A DNA stretch of 64,000 nucleotides from Mycolicibacterium phocaicum (GCF_010731115.1 NZ_AP022616.1:186001-250000), one strand, 5' to 3'; shown: positions 31,546 through 41,254, numbered from the stretch's first letter. The notes: a model not told the origin generated them from the sequence alone. Numbers and translations are program-made.

Positions 31546-33409
31546 GCCGCTGGAGTTCGTCCCAGGCCGCCTGCCGGTGCGCTTCCGCGTCGTCGCGGAG
31601 CTGACGCACCTTCTGGCCCTGCTCAGTGCTGCGGTCCCGCAGCGCCTCGAGGTCCACGATGAGCCGACGCCGCAGCTCGCCTTCGGGCCCGTCGGTGCCG
31701 AGAACGTTGAGCTGCTCCGAGATTCGGCTCTGCGCCTCGTAGTCACCCGAACGCGCGGCCTCGACCTGCTCGGCGCCCGATTCCAGCCGCTCGGCGACCG
31801 CCCACTTGTCCAGGACATCGCCGAGCGCGGTGATGGTGGCCTCGTCGAGGGACCGGTCGGCGAGCCACTCCTCGAGCTGACCCGGCGCGAGGTGCTCGTA
31901 GTCGATCTCGCTCGACAGCGGCCAGCTTTCCAGCACCGTGGCTTCGACCGCCCCGTGGCCGGCCGCGGTGACGGTGATCCGGTGGTTGGTCCCGTCGTCG
32001 GCGATCGCGGTGACGTTGTCCCGCGGTTCGACGCGGTGCCCCTGCACACGGGGGACTTCGAAGATCACGTCGACCGGTTCGGCATGGTCATTCTCGACTC
32101 GCAAGGTGTGCAGCCTCTCGCGGCGCTGCTCGTGCACCAGCGCGGCACGGGCAAGGCGCACGCGGGCGGTGACGTCGCTGACGGTCGAGGTTTGCCGGCA
32201 GCGCACCGCAAGGTCTTTCGCGAACGGCAGGCGCACCTTTGCATCGCGGGCCGTGAAGGGCACCATCGCTTCACCGGCATAGGCGTCCTGCTCGTAAATC
32301 ACGGCGGGACCTTCCTCGAGCACGATGCCCGCGGTATTGGTGAAGACGAGGACGATCACGGGGGAGCGGTCATGGCCGTTCCAGACCAACTCGCGCCGGA
32401 CCTCGTCGACGGCCTGTACCGCCAGCGGAATCATCGACGCGCCGCCGCGCTTGAGCGACACCGGGGTACTCAGTCGGTACTCGAAATACTCACCGCGGTC
32501 GGCGGTTTCGACATCGTCGACGGCATCGGCATACGCGTCGAAGTACCCCGCTCCGGCAGGCGCGGGCATCGCCATCGCCACCGGGGCCGCAGCCGGAGAT
32601 CGCGTCTTCGCCAGGGCTACCACGGGAGCCGCGCCGCGGCGGCTTTCCTCGACGACCTCCCGGCGCGCGTGCTTGCTCTCGTACAGGTCGATGTCGAAGG
32701 AGACCGGTTCACCGGTGGTCAGGGTCAGCGCGATGTCGGTGAGGTCTTCGTCGACCGGGTTGTGCACGATGCCCATCGCCGTCAAGACGAGCGTGTCACC
32801 GTCGCGGACCAGGCGGTACGACAGCCGCCACAACGGGGCCGGCACCACATACGACACTTGGACGGTCCCGCTGCCCTGCACCTGTACGCCCAGTTGGCAA
32901 TGCTGGCCCGCGGTCAGCGCGCGGGACCGGTCCAGTAGGTACTCGAGGTTCTCGCGCGACGGCCCTTCCGTCAGCGTCACGGCGCCGACGTCGGCGAGCT
33001 CTATCAGGCTGACCGCCCCGGCGTCGGTGCGCAGGACCAGCACCTGCCGATACTTCGCGGATTCGTCGACACCGATGACCTCGCCCCGATGCCGGGTGTC
33101 GCCGCAGTCGACTTCGACCGTCCGGCCCCGCAACCCGTCGAACAGTCCGCGCAGCGCGTTGCCCGACTCGATCTGCACCCCGCGGCCACCCAGTTGGGTA
33201 TGCGGATCGGTCGGGGTGTCGAACGAGACCGCCCCGACGGCCAGCTCGCCGCCGCCGACGCTGGTCACCGAAAGCGACTTCAGCACGTCCTTCATCTGGG
33301 CGTGGCGGAACGTCAGGGCGAAATCGCCGTCGACCGGGCCACTGCGTTCGACCAGCGCCATGCCGTGCTTGTACATGACCAGGCGCGTGACTCGAGGGCT
33401 TTCGCTCAT
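31529..33409 (-). CDS. DUF4139 domain protein of unknown function
   Basis: 626 residues. The N-terminal third contains VTRLVMYKHGMALVERSGPV typical of the DUF4139/DUF4140 families. The centre is a beta-rich DUF4139 core (LWRLSYRLVRDGDTLVLTAM, then GIVHNPVDEDLTDIALTL). There is an Ala/Pro-rich linker near residue 275 and a long charged helical C-terminal region likely to be a coiled coil. No signal peptide or membrane segment. It is 27 nt after cobIJ on the same strand and in the cobG-cobH-cobIJ direction, so it is probably the last gene of that operon. A role in cobalamin is only suggested by context. Confidence 0.8.
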   Translation of the reverse strand: MSESPRVTRLVMYKHGMALVERSGPVDGDFALTFRHAQMKDVLKSLSVTSVGGGELAVGAVSFDTPTDPHTQLGGRGVQIESGNALRGLFDGLRGRTVEVDCGDTRHRGEVIGVDESAKYRQVLVLRTDAGAVSLIELADVGAVTLTEGPSRENLEYLLDRSRALTAGQHCQLGVQVQGSGTVQVSYVVPAPLWRLSYRLVRDGDTLVLTAMGIVHNPVDEDLTDIALTLTTGEPVSFDIDLYESKHARREVVEESRRGAAPVVALAKTRSPAAAPVAMAMPAPAGAGYFDAYADAVDDVETADRGEYFEYRLSTPVSLKRGGASMIPLAVQAVDEVRRELVWNGHDRSPVIVLVFTNTAGIVLEEGPAVIYEQDAYAGEAMVPFTARDAKVRLPFAKDLAVRCRQTSTVSDVTARVRLARAALVHEQRRERLHTLRVENDHAEPVDVIFEVPRVQGHRVEPRDNVTAIADDGTNHRITVTAAGHGAVEATVLESWPLSSEIDYEHLAPGQLEEWLADRSLDEATITALGDVLDKWAVAERLESGAEQVEAARSGDYEAQSRISEQLNVLGTDGPEGELRRRLIVDLEALRDRSTEQGQKVRQLRDDAEAHRQAAWDELQRLIGAP

Positions 33410-33436
33410 TCCGGAAACCCTAGTGGCCCAAGCGAA

Positions 33437-34906
33437 TCAGTGTGGGTAATACCGCGGGGTGAACACCCGGTCGCCCTCGGGGGTGGAGTGCCACACCGTC
33501 TGCGACGATCCGATGATCAGCAGGCAGCGCATGTCGATCTCGGTGGGCTTGAGGTCGGCCAGGCGCACCACGCGCACCGTTTCGTTCGGCCCTGCCACGT
33601 CGCGACCGATGATCACGGGGGTGTTCGGGTCCCGGTACTCCAGCAATAGGTCCTGCATCGCGGCCACCTGCCAGGTGCGGGTCTTCGATGCCGGGTTGTA
33701 GATCGCGAGCACGAAGTCGGCGCGGGCGGCGGCGGTGACGCGCTGGGCGATGATGTCCCACGGCTTGAGCCGGTCGGACAGCGAGATCACCGCATAGTCG
33801 TGGCCGAGGGGCGCACCGACCCGGCTGGCCACGGCCTGTGCGGCGGTCATCGCCGGGATCACCCGGACGTCGACACCCGGCCACTGCCGCGCCTCCTCGA
33901 GTACCGCGGTCGCCATCGCGAACACGCCGGGGTCACCCGAGGACACCACGGCGACGGTCCGGCCCTCCTGGGCCAGCTTGCAGGCCAGCTCGGCGCGGGC
34001 GCGTTCGTCGGTGTTGTCGCTCGGATGCCGCTGCTGACCGGGACGCTCGGGCACCCGGTCCAAGTACGGCCCGTAGCCGATCAGGTCGGTGGCGGCGGCA
34101 AGTTCCCGACGGGTCTGGGTCGTCGTCCACTCCGGATCGCCCGGCCCCAGCCCGACCACGACCACGCTGCCGGCTGTGGCCTGATCCTGCCGGCCGCCCG
34201 GCAGGATCGCGATCGAGAAGTACGGCACCGTCGTCTCGTCGACGTCGGCGGCCGGCAGCACCCGCTGCGCCTCGGTGCTCGCGCGCTCCACGTAGAACGC
34301 CTCGTCCAGCCGTCCGGCCGACGAGAGTGCCTGCCGCACAGCCGGGTACGAGCGGCCCAGCTTCATCACGACGGCGGCGTCGGTGTCGGCCAGACGGCGC
34401 TGCAGCTCGCCGGCCGGCAGCGTGCCGGGCAGGATGGTGAGTACCTGTTCGCCCTGCACCAACGGCGTCGAGATCGCCGCCGACGCGGCGCTCACGGACG
34501 TCACGCCCGGCACGATGACGGCGTGGAACCGCTCGGTGAGCCGGGTGTGCATGTGCATGTACGAGCTGTAGAACAGCGGGTCGCCCTCGGCCAGCAGCGC
34601 GACGTTGCGGCCCGCGGCCAGGTGGCTCGCGATGCGTTCGGCGGCCTCGGTGTAGAAGTCCTCGATCGCGCCGTCGTAGCCGCCGGGATGCGACGTGGTC
34701 TCGGTCGTGACGGGGTAGACGAGGTGCTCCTCGATCTGGCCGGCGCGCAGATACGGTTCGGCGATGCGGCGCGCGATGCTGTGGCCGTGGCGCGCACTGT
34801 GGTACGCCACCACGTCGGCCTCACCGATCACGCGCGCGGCCTTGACGGTCACCAGTTCCGGGTCACCCGGACCCAGGCCGACACCGAAGAGAGTTCCCGT
34901 TGTCAT
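33437..34906 (-). CDS. cobIJ: Precorrin-2 C20- / precorrin-3B C17-methyltransferase fusion
   Basis: 489 residues from the ATG at 34906, preceded by AGAAGGTGG. Two tetrapyrrole methylase domains lie in tandem. CobI occupies about 1-240 (LFGVGLGPGDPELVTVKAAR, LLAEGDPLFYSSYMHMHTRL). CobJ starts near 247 (VVVVGLGPGDPEWTTTQTRR) and holds VSSGDPGVFAMA and LAIYNPASKTRTWQ. It carries out the C20 and then the C17 methylation with ring contraction. The fusion is usual in mycobacteria, where it is often named cobI. cobH precedes it by 28 nt. Confidence 0.94.
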   Translation of the reverse strand: MTTGTLFGVGLGPGDPELVTVKAARVIGEADVVAYHSARHGHSIARRIAEPYLRAGQIEEHLVYPVTTETTSHPGGYDGAIEDFYTEAAERIASHLAAGRNVALLAEGDPLFYSSYMHMHTRLTERFHAVIVPGVTSVSAASAAISTPLVQGEQVLTILPGTLPAGELQRRLADTDAAVVMKLGRSYPAVRQALSSAGRLDEAFYVERASTEAQRVLPAADVDETTVPYFSIAILPGGRQDQATAGSVVVVGLGPGDPEWTTTQTRRELAAATDLIGYGPYLDRVPERPGQQRHPSDNTDERARAELACKLAQEGRTVAVVSSGDPGVFAMATAVLEEARQWPGVDVRVIPAMTAAQAVASRVGAPLGHDYAVISLSDRLKPWDIIAQRVTAAARADFVLAIYNPASKTRTWQVAAMQDLLLEYRDPNTPVIIGRDVAGPNETVRVVRLADLKPTEIDMRCLLIIGSSQTVWHSTPEGDRVFTPRYYPH

Positions 34907-34934
34907 CGTCCACCTTCTGCTCGTTCGGCGAACC

Positions 34935-35561
34935 TCACTCGCGTTCACTCGCAATCGCGTTCACCGCGGCGGCAGCCATGGCGCTACCGCCACGCCGCCC
35001 CGTCACCACCAGATAGTCCATGCCGCGCGGTCGCGCGATCAGTTCGTCCTTCGACTGCGCCGAGCCGACGAAGCCCACGGGGCCGCCCAATACCGCGGCA
35101 GGCACCGGCGCGCCCTCGTCCAGTAGCTCCAGCAGCCGGAACAGTGCGGTCGGCGCGTTGCCGACGGCCAGCACGGCACCGCCGAGCCGGTCCGCCCACA
35201 GATCGACCGCGGCCGCCGACCGCGTGCTGCCCAGCTTGGCCGCCATCGCGGGTGCACCCGGGTCGGCGACCAGCGACACCACTTCGTTGTCCGCGGGCAG
35301 CCGTGAGCGCGTGATGCCCGCCGCCACCATCGACGAGTCGCACAAGATCGGGGCTCCGGCGGCCAGCGCGGCGTGCGTGCGGGTCACCACGTCGTCGGTG
35401 AACGCGACGTGCTCGGTGACATCGACCTGGCCGCAGGTGTGGATCAGACGGACGACGACGCGTGAGACGTCGTCGGGAAATCGCGCCAGATCCGCCTCGG
35501 CGCGGATCGTGGCGAACGACTGCCGGTAGATCTCCGCAGCGTCGCGGACGTAGTCGAGCAC
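34935..35561 (-). CDS. cobH: Precorrin-8X methylmutase
   Basis: 208 residues from a [23 protein letters not shown], a conserved histidine in [11 protein letters not shown] (the proton donor), [11 protein letters not shown] and [13 protein letters not shown] are family signatures. It moves the C11 methyl to C12 to form hydrogenobyrinate. Lies 9 nt after cobG and is followed by cobIJ. Confidence 0.95.
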   Translation of the reverse strand: MLDYVRDAAEIYRQSFATIRAEADLARFPDDVSRVVVRLIHTCGQVDVTEHVAFTDDVVTRTHAALAAGAPILCDSSMVAAGITRSRLPADNEVVSLVADPGAPAMAAKLGSTRSAAAVDLWADRLGGAVLAVGNAPTALFRLLELLDEGAPVPAAVLGGPVGFVGSAQSKDELIARPRGMDYLVVTGRRGGSAMAAAAVNAIASERE

Positions 35562-35570
35562 GCGATAACC

Positions 35571-36716
35571 CTACGGGTGGCGCGGTTCGTACCCCGAGTT
35601 GGTCGCCACCAGCACCTCGCCGACGGCCGGACTGCCGCATGCGCGCTCACAGCCGACGAAATGCCGGCGGCCGCCGGGCTCGCCCGACTCCGCGGCTGCG
35701 GCGGCGTCACTGCGCACGTCGGACAGTGACTTGGCGCACCCCGGGCTGCCGGTGCACGAACTGATCGACAGCCAGGGCGAGTGCTCGTCGAAGATGAGGC
35801 CCATGGGGGCCAGCACCCGCAGCGAGGTGTCGGCGATGCCCTCTTCGAGGTCACAGATCAGTAACGAGCGCCATGGTGTGACCACCACGGGAGCGGTGAT
35901 CGCCGCCACAAACTCGGCGGTACGGGCCTGCAGCACACCCAGCGGGACAGCGGCGCCCAAGGTGATCCGGCCGTCGTCCTGGGGTATCCAGCCGACCGGT
36001 GGAACGTCGATTGGTGACCAGGTCGCGCCGGCGGGTTCGGTGGGATTCAGCCCGGCGCCGGCCAAGAGCTCACCGGTGCTGTCCAGTTCGCTTGTCCGCC
36101 AGCGGTTCCCGCGAATGGCCTGAAAGGCGCCGGCCAGGTTCAGCAGCGTGTCGGCGGCCTGCGCAGCGGGTATGTGGACCCCGGTATCGCGGCCTGCGAT
36201 CAGCACGGCGGCGGTGTCGGAAGACACCAGGTGGGTGCTCACGTCGGGCGCGAGACCCGAGATGTCACCGCGGCCGTCGTCGACCCCGAACCAGAACCTG
36301 CCAGGTAATTCGGCCAGGTCAGGACGGTTTTGCAGGCCGGTGTCGAGGTCTCGCACGGCGGCCCGGACGTCGCCCAGTCCGCCGCTGCGGCCCGACAGCG
36401 GGGATGCCACGATGTTGCGGACGCGCTCATGGGTTGCCGAGGGCAGCAGACCCGCGGCCCGGACCGCCGCGGCCAGGCCCGCGGCATCGTGGATCCCACG
36501 CACCTGGATGTTGCCGCGCGAGGTCAGTTCCATTGCCGGCGAACCGAATTCGGGTGCGGCGTGGGCCAGCGCCTCAAGTTGCGCAGCGGTGATCATGCCG
36601 CCGGCCAGGCGGATGCGGGCCAGGTCCCCGTCGGCCGCCTGGTGCACCTGAAGGGCGCCGGGGCAGGCGTCGTCGTCACGGCTGCGAATCACCTTGTCCA
36701 CGTTACGTTGTGCCAC
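35571..36716 (-). CDS. cobG: Precorrin-3B synthase
   Basis: 381 residues. It has a sulfite-reductase-like fold with the ferredoxin-like repeat region ARIRLAGGMITAAQLEAL and ELTSRGNIQVRGI. The cysteines of the Fe-S/siroheme-like site are in SSCTGSPGCAKSLSDV and FVGCERACGSPA near the C-terminal end. It inserts oxygen at C20 of precorrin-3A, so it marks the aerobic B12 route. GTG start at 36716; first gene of the minus-strand cob operon, divergent from cobN. Confidence 0.92.
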   Translation of the reverse strand: MAQRNVDKVIRSRDDDACPGALQVHQAADGDLARIRLAGGMITAAQLEALAHAAPEFGSPAMELTSRGNIQVRGIHDAAGLAAAVRAAGLLPSATHERVRNIVASPLSGRSGGLGDVRAAVRDLDTGLQNRPDLAELPGRFWFGVDDGRGDISGLAPDVSTHLVSSDTAAVLIAGRDTGVHIPAAQAADTLLNLAGAFQAIRGNRWRTSELDSTGELLAGAGLNPTEPAGATWSPIDVPPVGWIPQDDGRITLGAAVPLGVLQARTAEFVAAITAPVVVTPWRSLLICDLEEGIADTSLRVLAPMGLIFDEHSPWLSISSCTGSPGCAKSLSDVRSDAAAAAESGEPGGRRHFVGCERACGSPAVGEVLVATNSGYEPRHP

Positions 36717-36854
36717 CGGAAGTGAAGTAGGTCACTGCCGTTTCCGGCCTGTTCCGTGCCTTACAAGTCCCTTGTTTTCGACCTGTCGACCCGTACCGTG
36801 GAACGCGAACTTCCGCTTGCTACACCGCATTCGGATGACATAAGGAGGGACGCA

Positions 36855-36965
36855 ATGTCCGATTTCGCTCTGTACGTTGGTGGCGTCTTCGCCCTCATCG
36901 TCGCTGCGGGCCTGCCCTACCAGGGCAAGACGTGGTACCAGCGCTGGGAGACCAACCAGCGCTGA
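36855..36965 (+). CDS. 36-codon single-span membrane microprotein
   Basis: 36 residues from an ATG preceded by AAGGAGGG. One hydrophobic helix (ALYVGGVFALIVAAGLPY) is followed by a polar, basic and aromatic tail (QGKTWYQRWETNQR). Its own strong terminator begins 25 nt after the stop, so it is a complete small gene between the divergent cobG and cobN. I do not recognise a family. The context suggests a membrane partner of cobalt insertion or transport, but this is inference. Confidence 0.7.
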   Translation: MSDFALYVGGVFALIVAAGLPYQGKTWYQRWETNQR

Positions 36966-36990
36966 TGTCAGCGACGTAGAAAAGACCGCC

Positions 36991-37030
36991 GGCGGGCGGG
37001 TTGCACAGCAACCCGCCCGCCGTTGCTTTT
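36991..37030 (+). terminator. Rho-independent terminator
   Basis: Perfect 13-bp stem GGCGGGCGGGTTG / CAACCCGCCCGCC with loop CACAG, followed by GTTGCTTTT. It separates the microprotein gene from cobN. Confidence 0.88.
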
Positions 37031-37087
37031 TGCGCCTCAGTGAAGGGCCGGGACCGCGCGACCCTGCCCGTGCGGTACGAATAGTCG

Positions 37088-40000
37088 GTGCCGACCGTAC
37101 TGCTGCTCTCGACGTCCGACACCGATCTGATCACCGCCCGCGCCAGCGGCGCCGAGTACCGGTGGGCCAATCCGTCGCGGTTGATCGACGGCGAACTGGC
37201 GGACCTCCTGGCCGGTGTGGACCTGGCCGTGGTTCGAGTGTTGGGCGGTTATCGCACCTGGCAGGACGATATCGACGCCGTCGTCGCGACCGGTGTTCCG
37301 ACCGTGGTGCTGTCGGGGGAGCAGACACCCGATGCCGACCTGATGAGTCACTCGACCGTCCCCGCCGGCGTCGCGCTGCAAGCGCACATCTACCTGGCGC
37401 AGGGCGGCGTGACCAACCTGCGTCATCTGCACGCCTTCCTCTCCGACACCGTCCTGATGACCGGCTTCGGCTTCGGTGAACCCGAATCGACCCCGAGCTG
37501 GGGGCTGCTCGAGCGCTCGTCGGACGCTGATGGTCCCACCGTCGCGGTGCTCTACTACCGCGCCCAGCAGCTGGCCGGCAACACCGCCTACATCGACGCG
37601 CTGTGCCGGGCCATCGAGGCGGCCGGCGGGCGTCCGCTGCCGATCTTCTGCGCCTCGCTCCGCACCGCCGAACCCGAGCTCATCGAACTGCTGGGGACCG
37701 CCGACGCCCTCATCACCACGGTGCTGGCGGCCGGCGGTGCGACGCCGGCCCTGGCCAGCGCCGGCGGCGACGACGACAACTGGAACGTCGCGCACCTGGC
37801 TGCCCTCGACATCCCGATCCTGCAGGGCCTGTGCCTCGCCAGCTCGCGTGCCCAATGGGACGACAACGACGACGGTCTGACGCCGCTGGATGTCGCGTCG
37901 CAGGTGGCGGTGCCGGAGTTCGACGGCCGCATCATCACCGTCCCGTTCTCGTTCAAGGAGATCGACAGCGAGGGCCTGATCTCGTACGTTGCCGACCCCG
38001 AGCGCTGCGAGCGCGTCGCGCGGCTGGCCGTCCGCCACGCTCGACTGAAGCACATCTCGCCGGCGGAAAAGCGCGTCGCGCTGGTGTTCTCGGCGTACCC
38101 GACCAAGCACGCCCGCATCGGCAACGCCGTCGGCCTCGACACCCCGGCCAGCGCCGTCGCGCTGCTGCGCGCCATGCGCGACGCCGGCTACCGCATCGGC
38201 GACATCCCCGGCGTCGACGCCGAAGATGGCGACGCGCTGATCCACGCCATGATCGAAAAGGGCGGCCAGGACCCCGACTGGCTCAGCACCGAGGCGCTCG
38301 AGGCCAACCCCGTCCGCGTGTCGGCCAAGGACTACCGGGCGTGGTTCGCGACCCTGCCCGCCGAACTCACCGACGCGGTCACCGAACATTGGGGCGAGGC
38401 GCCCGGTGAACTTTTCGTCGACCGCTCGCAGGACCCCGACGGCGAAATCGTCATCGCGGCAATGGTTTCCGACAACATCGTGCTCATCGTCCAGCCGCCC
38501 CGCGGCTTCGGCGAGAACCCCGTCGCGATCTACCACGACCCCGACCTGCCGCCGAGCCATCACTATCTGGCGGCCTACCACTGGATCAACAAGCACTTCG
38601 GCGCCGACGTGATGATCCACCTGGGCAAGCACGGCAACCTCGAATGGCTGCCCGGTAAGACGCTCGGCATGTCCGCGGCCTGCGGCACCGACGCCGCGCT
38701 CGGCGACCTGCCGCTGGTGTACCCGTTCCTCGTCAACGACCCCGGCGAGGGCACGCAGGCCAAGCGCCGCGCGCACGCCGTCCTGGTCGACCACCTGATC
38801 CCGCCGATGGCCCGCGCCGAGACCTACGGCGACATCGCCCGGCTGGAACAACTGCTCGACGAGCACTCGACCATCTCGGCGCTGGACCCCGGCAAGCTCC
38901 CGGCGATCCGGCAGCAGATCTGGACGCTGATGCGCGCCGCCAAGATGGACCACGATCTGGGGCTGGAGGACCGGCCCGACGAGGACGTCTTCGACGACAT
39001 GCTGCTGCACGTCGACGGCTGGCTGTGCGAGATCAAGGACGTCCAGATCCGCGACGGGCTGCACATCCTGGGCCAGGCGCCGGACGGCGAGGCCGAACTG
39101 GACCTGGTGCTGGCCATCCTGCGGGCGCGGCAGCTGTTCGGTGGCGAGCAGTCGGTGCCGGGCCTGCGCGAGGCCCTGGGGCTGGCCGAAGACGGATCTG
39201 CCGAACGTGAGGCCGTCGACGCGGCCGAGGGCCAGGCCCGGGATCTGGTTGCGGCACTGCAGAAGTCCGGCTGGGACGCTGCCACCGTCGACAGCATCAC
39301 CGACAACGCGGAGGTCGCCAAGGTGCTGCGGTTCGCCGCCACCGAGGTCGTGCCGCGGCTGCGCGCGACCAGCCGCGAGATCGACCAGATTCTGCACGCC
39401 CTCGGCGGCGGCTTCATCGCGGCCGGACCGTCGGGCTCACCGTTGCGTGGTCTCGTGAACGTGCTGCCCACCGGGCGCAACTTCTATTCCGTCGACCCCA
39501 AGGCCGTCCCGTCGAAGCTGGCGTGGGAAACCGGTGCGGCGATGGCGGATTCGCTGCTGGAGCGCTACCGCACCGACTACGGCCGCTGGCCCGAGTCGGT
39601 GGGGCTCTCGGTCTGGGGCACGTCGGCCATGCGCACCGCGGGCGACGACATCGCCGAAGTGCTTGCGCTGCTCGGTGTTCGGCCCATCTGGGATGACGCG
39701 TCGCGCCGCGTGGTCGGGCTGGAGCCCATCGCGCTGGCCGAGCTGGGCCGCCCGCGCGTCGACGTCACCGTCCGCATCTCCGGTTTCTTCCGCGACGCCT
39801 TCCCGCATGTGGTGACCATGCTCGACGACGCCGTCCAGCTGGTGGCCGGACTCGACGAATCGGCCGAGGACAACTACGTCCGCGCCCATTCGCAGGTCGA
39901 CATCGCTGACCACGGCGACCAGCGGCGTGCCACCACAAGGATTTTCGGTTCCAAGCCGGGAACCTACGGCGCCGGTCTGCTGCAGCTCATCGACAGCCGC

Positions 40001-40651
40001 AACTGGCGTGACGACGCCGACCTGGCCGAGGTGTACACCGCGTGGGGTGGCTTCGCGTACGGCCGCGGCCTCGACGGCGCCCCGGCGACCGACGACATGA
40101 ACCGGGCGTACCGGCGAATCTCGGTGGCGGCCAAGAACACCGACACCCGCGAGCACGACATCGCCGACTCCGACGACTACTTCCAGTACCACGGCGGCAT
40201 GGTCGCGACGGTCCGGGCACTGACCGGCAAGGACCCCGCCGCGTACATCGGCGACAACACCCGGCCCGACGCCGTCCGCACCCGCACGCTTTCCGAAGAG
40301 ACCACGCGGGTGTTCCGGGCGCGCGTCGTCAACCCGCGCTGGATGACCGCCATGCGCCGGCACGGCTACAAGGGCGCCTTCGAGATGGCGGCCACCGTCG
40401 ACTACCTGTTCGGGTACGACGCCACCGCGGGCGTGATGGCCGACTGGATGTACGAGCAGCTGACGCAGAGCTACGTCCTGGACCCGGAGAACCGCAAGTT
40501 CATGAGCGAGTCCAATCCGTGGGCGCTGCACGGCATGGCCGAGCGGCTGCTGGAGGCCGCCGGCCGCGGTATGTGGGCCGAACCGGAATCCGCCACGCTC
40601 GACGGACTCAAGCAGGTGCTGCTGGAGACCGAAGGGGAGTTGGAGGGCTAG
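37088..40651 (+). CDS. cobN: Cobaltochelatase large subunit CobN
   Basis: 1187 residues, the full length for CobN, from a GTG. Recognisable stretches include VALVFSAYPTKHARIGNAVG, then HHYLAAYHWINKHFGADVMI followed by HLGKHGNLEWLPGK, VDVTVRISGFFRDAFPHVVT and GYKGAFEMAATVDYLFGYDA. It is the ATP-dependent chelatase subunit that inserts cobalt into hydrogenobyrinate a,c-diamide, working with AAA+ partners not encoded in this window. It lies downstream of a terminator, so it has its own promoter. Its stop shares CTAG with the convergent gene. Confidence 0.96.
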   Translation: MPTVLLLSTSDTDLITARASGAEYRWANPSRLIDGELADLLAGVDLAVVRVLGGYRTWQDDIDAVVATGVPTVVLSGEQTPDADLMSHSTVPAGVALQAHIYLAQGGVTNLRHLHAFLSDTVLMTGFGFGEPESTPSWGLLERSSDADGPTVAVLYYRAQQLAGNTAYIDALCRAIEAAGGRPLPIFCASLRTAEPELIELLGTADALITTVLAAGGATPALASAGGDDDNWNVAHLAALDIPILQGLCLASSRAQWDDNDDGLTPLDVASQVAVPEFDGRIITVPFSFKEIDSEGLISYVADPERCERVARLAVRHARLKHISPAEKRVALVFSAYPTKHARIGNAVGLDTPASAVALLRAMRDAGYRIGDIPGVDAEDGDALIHAMIEKGGQDPDWLSTEALEANPVRVSAKDYRAWFATLPAELTDAVTEHWGEAPGELFVDRSQDPDGEIVIAAMVSDNIVLIVQPPRGFGENPVAIYHDPDLPPSHHYLAAYHWINKHFGADVMIHLGKHGNLEWLPGKTLGMSAACGTDAALGDLPLVYPFLVNDPGEGTQAKRRAHAVLVDHLIPPMARAETYGDIARLEQLLDEHSTISALDPGKLPAIRQQIWTLMRAAKMDHDLGLEDRPDEDVFDDMLLHVDGWLCEIKDVQIRDGLHILGQAPDGEAELDLVLAILRARQLFGGEQSVPGLREALGLAEDGSAEREAVDAAEGQARDLVAALQKSGWDAATVDSITDNAEVAKVLRFAATEVVPRLRATSREIDQILHALGGGFIAAGPSGSPLRGLVNVLPTGRNFYSVDPKAVPSKLAWETGAAMADSLLERYRTDYGRWPESVGLSVWGTSAMRTAGDDIAEVLALLGVRPIWDDASRRVVGLEPIALAELGRPRVDVTVRISGFFRDAFPHVVTMLDDAVQLVAGLDESAEDNYVRAHSQVDIADHGDQRRATTRIFGSKPGTYGAGLLQLIDSRNWRDDADLAEVYTAWGGFAYGRGLDGAPATDDMNRAYRRISVAAKNTDTREHDIADSDDYFQYHGGMVATVRALTGKDPAAYIGDNTRPDAVRTRTLSEETTRVFRARVVNPRWMTAMRRHGYKGAFEMAATVDYLFGYDATAGVMADWMYEQLTQSYVLDPENRKFMSESNPWALHGMAERLLEAAGRGMWAEPESATLDGLKQVLLETEGELEG

Positions 40652-41025
40652 GCGGCGTTTCGTGGCCAGAACTCCTCGAGTCGACGTTCGATCACTGTCC
40701 CGGTCTCGAATGCTGCAGCCATGGCGAGGTTCTCGTCGGCGATCTCTTCAGCCCACTCGGGTGGCCATCCGCCGTCTGTGAGGCTGGTCCGCATTGCGAG
40801 CACCAGCTCTTGCCGGGTCATCTCCGCATCAATGACCTGAGCAGTGGTGGTGGCGCGATGCGATGCCAGACCGGCAAAACCCCGGCCGCATCCGCATCCG
40901 CCTTCGGGATCGAGACGGTCGCGGTCGCATGCATCCTGAACCCACACGAGTTCCCCCGGGACGCAGTAGTTGTAGTCGTTTCCGCGAGCACCCTGAGTAA
41001 GCGCCGTCGCCACAAGGATTTTCAT
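40648..41025 (-). CDS. Small conserved actinobacterial protein with cysteine cluster
   Basis: 125 residues from the ATG at 41025, set by AGGAGGACAGACG upstream. It starts MKILVATALTQGARGNDYNY and holds a cysteine-rich stretch (DACDRDRLDPEGGCGCGRGF) that could bind zinc, followed by a helical, acidic C-terminal half ending EEFWPRNAA. I know it only as a mycobacterial conserved protein without a function. It overlaps the convergent cobN stop by four bases. Confidence 0.75.
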   Translation of the reverse strand: MKILVATALTQGARGNDYNYCVPGELVWVQDACDRDRLDPEGGCGCGRGFAGLASHRATTTAQVIDAEMTRQELVLAMRTSLTDGGWPPEWAEEIADENLAMAAAFETGTVIERRLEEFWPRNAA

Positions 41026-41104
41026 CGTCTGTCCTCCTGATCGGTTTGTCCGGGACGCTACGACTGGCCACTGACAAGAGGGCCGGTTGACACTGCCGCG
41101 GTGA

Positions 41105-41162
41105 CCGAACGCAACTGGGTGGCGGCAGAACCGCCGAACTACCGCCGTCCAGTTGCGTTCGG
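41105..41162. repeat. Long inverted repeat with nested hairpin
   Basis: Perfect 14-bp arms CCGAACGCAACTGG and CCAGTTGCGTTCGG separated by 30 nt, which contain a second hairpin GGCGG-CAGAA-CCGCC. No T tract. It lies in the 229-bp region between two divergent genes, so it is not a terminator for either. It could be a MITE-like relic or a regulatory structure. Confidence 0.75.
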
Positions 41163-41254
41163 CGACGTCTACGACGCGGTGACGCGGTACGGTTTCGCGG
41201 CCGGCGAACCAGTTCGGAGCGCTGGCCTGACAGCGGCCGACTAACCTCATCGCC

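Noticed and set aside
36717..37087. Possible cobalamin riboswitch before cobG or cobN.
   Set aside because: The spaces are too short (138 and about 120 nt, partly taken by the microprotein and its terminator), and no B12-box-like sequence was seen.
37037..39397. A 786-codon open frame on the minus strand inside cobN.
   Set aside because: It is the antisense shadow of a high-GC gene. The + strand frame is the full-length CobN with family motifs throughout; the minus frame gives an arginine- and glycine-rich sequence with no motif.
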